NCBI RefSeq assembly: GCF_046569695.1
Contig: NZ_JBKHUI010000008.1
Coordinates: 62,001 to 126,000 of the forward strand
Length of the DNA stretch: 64,000 bases
Reading direction: 5' to 3'
DNA from: Kluyvera sp046569695
GTDB taxonomy: Bacteria; Pseudomonadota; Gammaproteobacteria; Enterobacterales; Enterobacteriaceae
In this document: piece after piece, positions 1 to 6,303 of the stretch
Layout: each line of letters starts with the position of its first letter
Numbering within the stretch: the stretch's first letter is position 1
Notes under the pieces: model-generated
What the model was told of the DNA's origin: nothing
The model's database searches: none
What the model saw: the letters and a program-made list of their open reading frames with translations, nothing else
Position numbers and translations under genes: made by a program

Positions 1-650
1 TGCTGGCGGAAGGGCGGCACGACACCTTCAAGCTGAAAATTGGTGCCCGGGATCTGAAAACCGATATTCGCCACGCGCTGGCGATTAAGGCGGCGCTCGG
101 TGACGAGGTCAGCGTTCGCGTTGACGTGAACCAGGCGTGGGATTTCACCACCGCGGTGAAAGGCATGAGTCAGCTACAGGACGGCGGTATCGACCTCGTT
201 GAACAGCCAACCCCGCTGTGGGACCGACAGGGGCTGATTACCCTGAGCCAGCGTTTTGAGGTCCCGATTCTTGCCGATGAAGCGGTGGCAACCAGCCACG
301 ATGGTTTTGCTCTGGCGCACGGCGGGTTTAGCGGTGCCTATGCGCTGAAGATTGCCAAAGCCGGCGGCCCGGCGCAGGCGCTGAAGCTGGCGCACGTCGC
401 GCAGGCGGCGGGCGTGGCGCTGTACGGCGGCACCATGCTGGAAGGGACGCTCGGTACGGTGGCTTCGCTGCACGCCTGGTCCACCGTGAAGATGCAGTGG
501 GGCACCGAGATGTTCGGCCCGCTGCTGCTGAAAGACGACATCGTGGTCACGCCGCTCGACTTCCGCCAGGGGCAGGTTTCGCTGCCGCAGGGGCCGGGGC
601 TGGGCGTGGAGATTGACCTCGACAAACTGCGTCATTACGCGCGCGACTAA
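1..650 (+). CDS. catB: Muconate cycloisomerase, C-terminal part (start outside window)
   Basis: CatB cycloisomerises cis,cis-muconate to muconolactone in the catechol branch of the beta-ketoadipate pathway (cytoplasm). The reading frame is open from base 3 and lacks its N-terminal part. Enolase-superfamily barrel residues are visible: the KLKIG lysine motif, the metal ligands in VDVNQAW, DLVEQP and ILADEA, and the second-half lysine in LKIAKAGG. The stop lies 11 bases before catC, and catC and catA follow on the same strand, so this is one operon. A CatM/CatR-type LysR regulator would be expected upstream, outside the window. The family call is firm. Confidence 0.93.
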   Translation, partial: LAEGRHDTFKLKIGARDLKTDIRHALAIKAALGDEVSVRVDVNQAWDFTTAVKGMSQLQDGGIDLVEQPTPLWDRQGLITLSQRFEVPILADEAVATSHDGFALAHGGFSGAYALKIAKAGGPAQALKLAHVAQAAGVALYGGTMLEGTLGTVASLHAWSTVKMQWGTEMFGPLLLKDDIVVTPLDFRQGQVSLPQGPGLGVEIDLDKLRHYARD

Positions 651-661
651 AAGGAGCACCC

Positions 662-940
662 ATGCTGTTCAAAGTTGAAATGACCGTCAATATCCCGCCG
701 ACGCTGCCGAAAGCCGAAGCCGACGAGATCAAGGCCAAAGAGAAAGCCTACTCCCAGCAGCTTCAGCGCGAGGGGAAATGGCTGCATATCTGGCGCGTCG
801 CCGGGCTGTACGCCAACGTCAGCATTTTTGACGTCGCCGATAACCAGGAACTCCATGACCTCTTAACCGCGCTGCCGCTCTATCCGTATATGGACATCTG
901 CGTGCAGCCGTTATGCCGACACCCGTCGGCCATTGATTAA
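662..940 (+). CDS. catC: Muconolactone delta-isomerase
   Basis: CatC converts muconolactone to beta-ketoadipate enol-lactone, the step after CatB. The protein is 92 residues, the normal size for this small ferredoxin-like-fold family, and begins with the characteristic MLFKVEMTVNIP and has the conserved GKWLHIWRVAG segment. AAGGAG lies just upstream of the ATG. It sits between catB and catA in an apparent operon with gaps of about 11 and 35 bases. Function is inferred from family and context; confidence is high. Confidence 0.95.
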   Translation: MLFKVEMTVNIPPTLPKAEADEIKAKEKAYSQQLQREGKWLHIWRVAGLYANVSIFDVADNQELHDLLTALPLYPYMDICVQPLCRHPSAID

Positions 941-975
941 AACAACAACCCTTACCCTACGAAGAGGAATACGCA

Positions 976-1902
976 ATGTCCGTTAATCCCGCAAAACAGA
1001 CCGAACTGGAATCCTTACTGGCCATCAGCAGCGGCCTGAACGCCGAGCAGGGCAATGAGCGCTTTAAGGCTATCATGCATCAGCTGCTGAGCGACCTGTG
1101 CCAGACCATCCGCAAATTTGATATCACCGACGAAGAGTTCTGGCTGGCGGTGAACTACCTGAACGAGCTGGGCGAGCGCAAAGAAGCGGCGCTGCTGGCG
1201 GCAGGGCTGGGGCTGGAGCACTATCTGGATATGCGCGCCGATGAAAAAGAGGCCGCAGCCGGTCATGACGTGGGCACGCCGCGCACTATCGAAGGGCCGC
1301 TGTATGTGGCGGGCGCACCGCTGAGCAAGCAGTTTGCGCGCATGGACGACGGCAGCGAGCAGGGCGAGCCGATGTGGCTGCATGGGCAGGTAACCGATCT
1401 TGAAGGTAACCCGGTAGCGGGCGCAATTGTCGATATCTGGCATGCCAACACCCTGGGCGGTTACTCGTTCTTCGACCAGTCGCAGAGTGAATACCACCTG
1501 CGCCGTCGCGTGGAGACCGGCGCTGATGGGCGCTACGCGGTACAGAGCATTGTGCCTTGCGGCTACGGCTGCCCGCCGGATGGCCCAACCCAGAAGCTGC
1601 TGAACCAGCTTGGCCGTCACGGGAACCGTCCGGCGCATATTCATTTCTTCGTGTCGGCTCCGGGCTATAAGCACCTGACCACCCAGATCAATCTGAACGG
1701 CGATGCTTATCTGTGGGACGATTTTGCTTTTGCCACCCGTGAAGAGTTGATTGCCGATCCGGTGAAAATCACCGATAAAGCGCTTTCTCAGGAACGCAAC
1801 ATCAACCAGCCGCATACCGAAGTGAGCTTTAGCTTTGCGCTGGTGGAATCGGCTGAAAGCAGTGAAGAGAGCCGCATTAAGCGTGCGCGTGTGATGGAGT
1901 AA
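976..1902 (+). CDS. catA: Catechol 1,2-dioxygenase
   Basis: CatA is an intradiol non-haem Fe(III) dioxygenase that opens catechol to cis,cis-muconate, the substrate of CatB. The 308-residue protein has an N-terminal helical dimerisation domain (about 1-105) and a C-terminal catalytic beta domain. The four expected iron ligands are visible: Tyr163 (GGYSFFD), Tyr197 (CGYGCP), and His221 and His223 (RPAHIHFF). A GAAGAGGAA purine-rich site precedes the ATG. It is the last gene of the catBCA operon and is followed by a long palindrome that could end transcription. Confidence 0.96.
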   Translation: MSVNPAKQTELESLLAISSGLNAEQGNERFKAIMHQLLSDLCQTIRKFDITDEEFWLAVNYLNELGERKEAALLAAGLGLEHYLDMRADEKEAAAGHDVGTPRTIEGPLYVAGAPLSKQFARMDDGSEQGEPMWLHGQVTDLEGNPVAGAIVDIWHANTLGGYSFFDQSQSEYHLRRRVETGADGRYAVQSIVPCGYGCPPDGPTQKLLNQLGRHGNRPAHIHFFVSAPGYKHLTTQINLNGDAYLWDDFAFATREELIADPVKITDKALSQERNINQPHTEVSFSFALVESAESSEESRIKRARVME

Positions 1903-1930
1903 TCGCCCCTCCACGGTAGCGAATAGTGCA

Positions 1931-1974
1931 CCCTTGTAGCCCGGCCAGGCGAAGCGCCGCCGGGTTTACAAGGG
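1931..1974. repeat. REP-like palindrome downstream of catA
   Basis: A 44-base palindromic unit with outer arms CCCTTGTA/TACAAGGG and inner arms CCCGGC/GCCGGG around GGCG-AAG-CGCC. The GTAGCCCGGC core is typical of enterobacterial REP elements. It lies between the ends of convergent catA and proX and could stabilise or terminate both transcripts. The same 10-base core recurs in inverse orientation at 46205-46214. Confidence 0.75.
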
Positions 1975-2006
1975 CGAGGCGTTTATGCCGACCCCGGGAG
2001 CGCACC

Positions 2007-3002
2007 TTACTTCGCCGCCAGCGCCTCTTTTATCCAGCCGTCAAACGTCTCCTGGTGGGCCTTAATCCACCCGTCGACGTGACTCTGAATATCCTCCGGC
2101 GTTGATTTCCCGGTATGCATCAGCTGGTTCTGGGCGTTCACGTCCGCCAGCGGCAGCTTCGCCACTGCAAACAGCTTCGCTGCCGCCGGGTTCTTCGCCG
2201 CCCACTCTTTATTGGCAACGATGTACTCGTTATTCACCGCAAAGCCGTAATTCTTGCCGTTCGGCAATTCGGTATTCAAATCTTTAAGCGTGCCCGGATT
2301 CGCTGAGAACGGCACGGTCAGCCACACCACATCTTTCCCCGGTTTAAGCTCATCGCTGACCCAATACGGCGTCCAGGTCCAGTACAGCACCGGTTTACCG
2401 GCCTTATAGCGCGAGAGGGTGTCGGCAATAATCGCTGCATAGTTACCCTGGTTTTGCGTCACCGTCTTATCAAGGCCGTAGGCCTTAATCTGGGTATCAA
2501 TCACCGAACCGCACACCCAGCCGGGGTTACATCCCGCTAAATCCGCTTTGCCGTCACCGTTGGCGTCAAATAGCTGCGCCAGCTTAGGGTCTTTCAGCTG
2601 TGAAATATCGGTAATATGGTATTTGTCGGCGGTTTTTTTATCGATCAAATAGCCCTGCGCTGCACCGCTAATATAGGTACCCTGGCGGTAGAATTTCTTA
2701 TCGCCGCCGCTAGCGTTGTACATATCCTGCTGCAGCGGCATCCAGTTTACCGCCATATAAGTGGCATCTCCGGAGGCAATGGAGGTGTAGGCGACGTTGT
2801 ACTCAACCTCTTCGATAGGCGCGACGGTATAGCCGAGCTGCGTCAACGCGCGGTTGATAATCTCGGTTTGAAACGTCTCTTCCGGTAGAGGACTTTGCAC
2901 CGGGTGCACGGTCACGCCTTTACCGGGCAGGTCGGCGGCAAATAGGGTAGATGAGGTAAAAAGTGCTACCAGCGTAAGGACGCTTTTTGTTGTGGTTTGC
3001 AT
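2007..3002 (-). CDS. proX: Glycine betaine/proline ABC transporter substrate-binding protein (ProX type)
   Basis: Periplasmic binding protein for glycine betaine/proline betaine in ProU-type ABC import. It has a Sec signal ending about SSTLFAA, then DLPGKGVTV, and keeps stretches close to E. coli ProX such as SGDATYMAVNW, AAQGYLIDKKTADKYHI, CNPGWVCGS and YWTWTPYWV (aromatic cage tryptophans). The start at 3002 is preferred over the ATG at 3008 because AAGG then sits 8 bases upstream, giving 331 residues (E. coli ProX: 330). No proV or proW is adjacent, so it is either a paralogue feeding a distant ProVW or a relocated gene. Confidence 0.9.
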   Translation of the reverse strand: MQTTTKSVLTLVALFTSSTLFAADLPGKGVTVHPVQSPLPEETFQTEIINRALTQLGYTVAPIEEVEYNVAYTSIASGDATYMAVNWMPLQQDMYNASGGDKKFYRQGTYISGAAQGYLIDKKTADKYHITDISQLKDPKLAQLFDANGDGKADLAGCNPGWVCGSVIDTQIKAYGLDKTVTQNQGNYAAIIADTLSRYKAGKPVLYWTWTPYWVSDELKPGKDVVWLTVPFSANPGTLKDLNTELPNGKNYGFAVNNEYIVANKEWAAKNPAAAKLFAVAKLPLADVNAQNQLMHTGKSTPEDIQSHVDGWIKAHQETFDGWIKEALAAK

Positions 3003-3411
3003 AATCATGACCTTATTATTTTCGCGTGTTAAGCCAGAAATGACAGGTTATTCCCGCTTGGATAAAAGGTGGAAATAAAGGCAGATGAGACGGTTATGTT
3101 CTCCATCAATTAACAATAATAACTTTACCCTAACATATTGAGCCGGGCTGGCAATGCGTAATATCGGCAGACCGGCCGTTTTATTGCCCTTTGGGGCTGA
3201 GGTTAATCTGAAAAATATTCTGATGGCGATCGCGGATTCGGCTGAAATAAGCGGTGAATACGACGAATGTCGGATGCCTGAAAAACGACGCTGACGCTAG
3301 AGTCAGTAGACTAACCTTTTCCGCCGACACGCTGGCGAATCAGGCCGTAAAAGGAGGTATGGCGAGGCGCTCGCGATACCGGTTATTGCTCACAGGATGT
3401 GAGGTCTGAAG
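3003..3411. other. Intergenic region between divergent proX and fimbrial-like gene
   Basis: About 410 bases with no convincing gene. The proX-proximal part (3060-3140) is AT-rich and suits a promoter. CTGAC-GCTAGA-GTCAG at about 3290-3306 can form a short hairpin. A strong AGGAGG at 3352-3357 sits one base before a 16-codon reading frame (3359-3409) that ends two bases before the next gene. The spacing is too tight for efficient initiation. Confidence 0.5.
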
Positions 3412-3720
3412 ATGAAAACCGTTCATGTAGTCTGCCTGGCGCTCGCCGCTTTAACGTTATCCTCCCCGCTTTTAGCACAAACGGGTCCTTCCTCAGGAAA
3501 GATTCACTTTATCGGCAAGATTGTCGAAGGTGGATGTTATGTTGTTCCTCAGGCACAAATCATGCAGGTAAGCTGCTACCGTGATGGAAAAAACCAGCTT
3601 CAGCAGGTCACCCTTCCAGCAACGGGTAATGCACCGATTATGCAGGCCTATGGCACGGTGAGTCAGAGAACGTTATCAACGCATCCGGAGTTGCGGGAAG
3701 TAACCATTAGCTATTTTTAA
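3412..3720 (+). CDS. Small fimbrial-like secreted protein
   Basis: A 102-residue protein with a Sec signal (cleavage after about LLAQ, residue 23) followed by GKIHFIGKIVEGGC, the opening strand and first cysteine seen in type 1 pilins. A second cysteine (VSCYRD) follows about 15 residues later. It is much shorter than a pilin (about 160-180 residues) and ends EVTISYF rather than the usual FxxxYQ beta-zipper end. It may be a small accessory fimbrial protein or an old truncated pilin. GAGGT lies 6-7 bases before the start. It is separated from the main cluster by about 630 AT-rich bases, so it probably has its own transcript. Confidence 0.7.
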   Translation: MKTVHVVCLALAALTLSSPLLAQTGPSSGKIHFIGKIVEGGCYVVPQAQIMQVSCYRDGKNQLQQVTLPATGNAPIMQAYGTVSQRTLSTHPELREVTISYF

Positions 3721-4350
3721 GTGATATCCCATCGTCGCCTTTTCTCTCACCCGGAGAAGAGGCGCTCCACGCATCTCTGATGGTCATCTTTTGGCCCGTC
3801 AGACAATAGTACCTGACTGAATTAGTAAGCTACCGCAAAGTAAAAATATCTTTTGCGATGAAGATCCTACTGACATTTTTATAAATTAAAAGTGCATGTT
3901 TATTTACGCTTATTTAGTCACGATTTGGTGTGTTTTACGATATAAATTAAAAAATATTCTCTACCGCTGAAATGCTATTTCACTTCGTTGGCGAGATACT
4001 CCTTATGTGGTATTAACACACAAAATTAACATCATGTACCGGTTATAATAGCTAATCGAAACAACAGACTAGCCTTTCACTTTCAAATGAAATACGCCTT
4101 CTTCGAAAAGTAACTGTCCACTATCGGATAAAAACGACGTTGTAAAACAATATTGGCATTGTGGATAATCTGCGCCATCAGGTCCGGATGATCTGACGAC
4201 AAAATATTATTTATAGCGGTTGCTGCGAGAAAAATTGCCCAGTTCAATAATTACTTTGCAGACTATTTAATCTATTAAATGGGAACGTTCCCTTATTTTG
4301 TCTTAAACATCAGGGAAATATTATTTTTTGACAACTCAAAGGCAATGAAA
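3721..4350. other. AT-rich region upstream of the fimbrial operon
   Basis: About 630 bases, clearly more AT-rich than its surroundings from 3880 to 4350, with no supported gene. It probably holds the fimbrial promoter and may be a site for H-NS silencing (inference from base composition). I found no fimS-like inverted repeat pair that would indicate an invertible promoter. Confidence 0.5.
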
Positions 4351-4923
4351 ATGAAAAATTTAACGGTTAAAGGACTGACGCTGGCATTAATGATGGTGGG
4401 TGGTTCGGCCATGGCAATGGGGGGCTCCAGCGATGCGACTGGCCCAAATACCGTATCCGGTGGTTCCGTTCACTTTACCGGCTCGGTGGTGAACGCCGCC
4501 TGTGCCGTGGCACAAGACTCCGTCAATAAAACCGTTGATATGGGTCAGGTTCGTCTGGCGGCATTCGGTGATACCCCGGCGGCGGGCACTGCGGCAAACC
4601 AGAAAACCCCGTTCAGCATTACGCTGACCGACTGTGACACCTCGGTGTCCACCGAGGCCACCGTGACCTTTAACGGCGCGGCAGCGAAAGATAACGCAGG
4701 CGTACTGGACAACATGGCCGGTGCGGGCGGCGCCCAGGGCGTTGGCGTGCAGATTTATGACACCGACGGCACCGCGCTGGATCTGGGTAAAGAATCGAAA
4801 GCCGCCACGCTTATCGACGGTGATAACGTCATGAGTTTCTCTGCCGACTACATCACCACCTCCAGCACGCTGACTGCCGGTAACGTCGACGCAACGGCAA
4901 CCTTCAACGTCACCTACCAGTAA
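4351..4923 (+). CDS. Type 1-like fimbrial major subunit
   Basis: Structural pilin of the chaperone-usher cluster, exported by Sec and polymerised by donor-strand exchange. A signal peptide ending GGSAMA precedes the mature chain. The mature part has SVHFTGSVVNAACAV (first Cys), TLTDCDT (second Cys) and the C-terminal ATFNVTYQ beta-zipper with penultimate Tyr. The start at 4351 is chosen because AAAGG lies 8 bases upstream; upstream in-frame ATGs at 4345 and 4279 have poorer spacing. Length is 190 residues. The mature N-terminus and the GDTPAAGTAANQ segment are rich in Gly, Ser, Thr and Ala, notable given the glycosyltransferase-like gene at the end of the operon. Confidence 0.88.
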   Translation: MKNLTVKGLTLALMMVGGSAMAMGGSSDATGPNTVSGGSVHFTGSVVNAACAVAQDSVNKTVDMGQVRLAAFGDTPAAGTAANQKTPFSITLTDCDTSVSTEATVTFNGAAAKDNAGVLDNMAGAGGAQGVGVQIYDTDGTALDLGKESKAATLIDGDNVMSFSADYITTSSTLTAGNVDATATFNVTYQ

Positions 4924-4976
4924 CGTTTCAGGGATGGCTAACGCCACGGACGGCTAATTTGTGAAGAGGAGTCGGG

Positions 4977-5522
4977 ATGAAGCTATCGCAACCAGGTCTG
5001 GCGCTATTGCTGAACGGCCTGATGCCGCTGGCCTGGGCCGGTAATCACCATGTGGTCACCGTTCCCGGCGGTGACGTGCACTTCACTGGCGCCGTCGTGG
5101 AAGCGGCCTGCGCGGTGGATACCAATAGCGCTGCGCAGACGGTAGACATGGGGCAGGTACGCTCCAGCCTGTTTGGCGGCACCGGCACCTGGGGAAGCCC
5201 GCAGCCGTTCACCATCGTGCTAAAGGACTGTGACATCTCCATTAGCCAACAGGTTGGCGTGGCGTTTAACGGCGTGACCGACGAGAAAGACCCTACGGTA
5301 CTGGCGGTGACCAGCGGGGCGGGCAGTGCGGCCCATGTGGGCATCGGCATCTTTGATAGCAGCGGCAATGTGATTGTCCCCAATACGGCGCCGCAGCTTT
5401 TTACCACGCTGAAAGATGACACCAATGTACTGAACTTTGTCGCCAAATACCGGGCTACGGCTGAGAACGTTTCGCCAGGCGAAGCGGATGCACAAACCTG
5501 GTTCACGCTGACCTACATGTAA
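4977..5522 (+). CDS. Second type 1-like fimbrial subunit
   Basis: A 181-residue pilin with a signal peptide ending LAWA and the same framework as the preceding gene: DVHFTGAVVEAACAV, VDMGQVR, LKDCDIS and a terminal WFTLTYM with penultimate Tyr. The shared VDMGQVR segment and close similarity suggest local duplication. It may be an alternative major subunit or a FimI-like minor subunit. A purine-rich AGAGGAG site precedes the ATG. It is separated from the first pilin by about 50 bases and followed by a hairpin that could lower expression of the assembly genes. Confidence 0.87.
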   Translation: MKLSQPGLALLLNGLMPLAWAGNHHVVTVPGGDVHFTGAVVEAACAVDTNSAAQTVDMGQVRSSLFGGTGTWGSPQPFTIVLKDCDISISQQVGVAFNGVTDEKDPTVLAVTSGAGSAAHVGIGIFDSSGNVIVPNTAPQLFTTLKDDTNVLNFVAKYRATAENVSPGEADAQTWFTLTYM

Positions 5523-5527
5523 CTATG

Positions 5528-5550
5528 GCGCCGCGGCGGCGCATTTTATT
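5528..5550 (+). terminator. Possible attenuating hairpin between pilin and chaperone genes
   Basis: GCGCC-GCGGC-GGCGC stem-loop at 5528-5542 followed by ATTTTATT. The stem is short and the T run broken, so partial termination is more likely than full. That would make pilin more abundant than chaperone and usher, as is common in fimbrial operons (inference). Confidence 0.45.
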
Positions 5551-5562
5551 AAAAGGTAATTC

Positions 5563-6279
5563 ATGTCTATTTTTTCCCGAACCGGCCTATGGGCGACGGC
5601 GCTGACGTTAGCCAGCCTGCCGTTATTCTCGCCGCTTGCTCAGGCGGCCGACTACGGCGGAATTGCGCTGGGCGCGACGCGGGTGATTTACCCGCAGGGC
5701 AGCGAGCAGATTTCACTGTCGGTCAATAATACCGATAGCAAAGGCGTCTTTTTAATTCAGTCGTGGGTGGAAAACGCCGACAGTAAAAAAAGCAGTGATT
5801 TTGTGGTGACGCCGCCGCTGTTTGTCATTAAGCCGAAAAAAGAAAATACCCTGCGGGTGATGTATATCGGCCAGGATGCATCGTTGCCTGAAGACCGTGA
5901 AAGTCTGTACTGGATGAACGTGAAAGCCATTCCGGCCGCCACGAAGGATTCGCAGAATAAAAATACGCTGCAAATTGCCGTGCTTAACCGCATCAAGCTG
6001 TTTGTCCGCCCAAAAGGGCTGACGATGCCGTCCGCCGACGCGCCAGCGCAGCTGCGTTTTCATCAGGCGGGTTCACAGTTGACGATTAAAAACCCCACAC
6101 CGTACTACGTGACCCTGGTGGAGCTGACTGAAGGCACCGCCGCGCTTCCTGCCACGATGGTTCCGCCATTAGGCGAAAGCCGCCTCGCCGTGCCGTCAAC
6201 CGCACACGGTGACATCACTTTCCAGACGGTGAATGATTACGGCGCGAATACGCCAAAACAACATGCGGTTATGGAATAA
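5563..6279 (+). CDS. Periplasmic fimbrial chaperone (FimC/PapD family)
   Basis: Caps pilin subunits in the periplasm and delivers them to the usher. The 238-residue protein has a signal peptide ending AQA, then GGIALGATRVIYP with the conserved strand A1 Arg, the G1 run around NTLQIAVLNRIKLFVRPKGL with the conserved Lys, and the family signature of charged and aromatic residues near ESLYWMNVKAIP. A short F1-G1 loop marks it as FGS type. AAGG lies 6 bases before the ATG. It is the first of two chaperones in this operon. Confidence 0.93.
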   Translation: MSIFSRTGLWATALTLASLPLFSPLAQAADYGGIALGATRVIYPQGSEQISLSVNNTDSKGVFLIQSWVENADSKKSSDFVVTPPLFVIKPKKENTLRVMYIGQDASLPEDRESLYWMNVKAIPAATKDSQNKNTLQIAVLNRIKLFVRPKGLTMPSADAPAQLRFHQAGSQLTIKNPTPYYVTLVELTEGTAALPATMVPPLGESRLAVPSTAHGDITFQTVNDYGANTPKQHAVME

Positions 6280-6303
6280 CCCGCGGGACAGGTCGGCGAA
6301 ATA

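Noticed and set aside
1015..1914. 299-codon frame antisense to catA
   Set aside because: It is a GC-driven shadow of a well-supported gene with no ribosome-binding site or family features.
3359..3409. 16-codon frame after AGGAGG, ending two bases before the fimbrial-like gene
   Set aside because: The ribosome-binding site is only one base from the ATG and the peptide (MARRSRYRLLLTGCEV) has no recognisable feature. It may be chance, and AGGAGG could have another role.
3721..4350. Possible invertible fimbrial promoter
   Set aside because: I looked for paired inverted repeats of the fimS type and for recombinase genes and found none.
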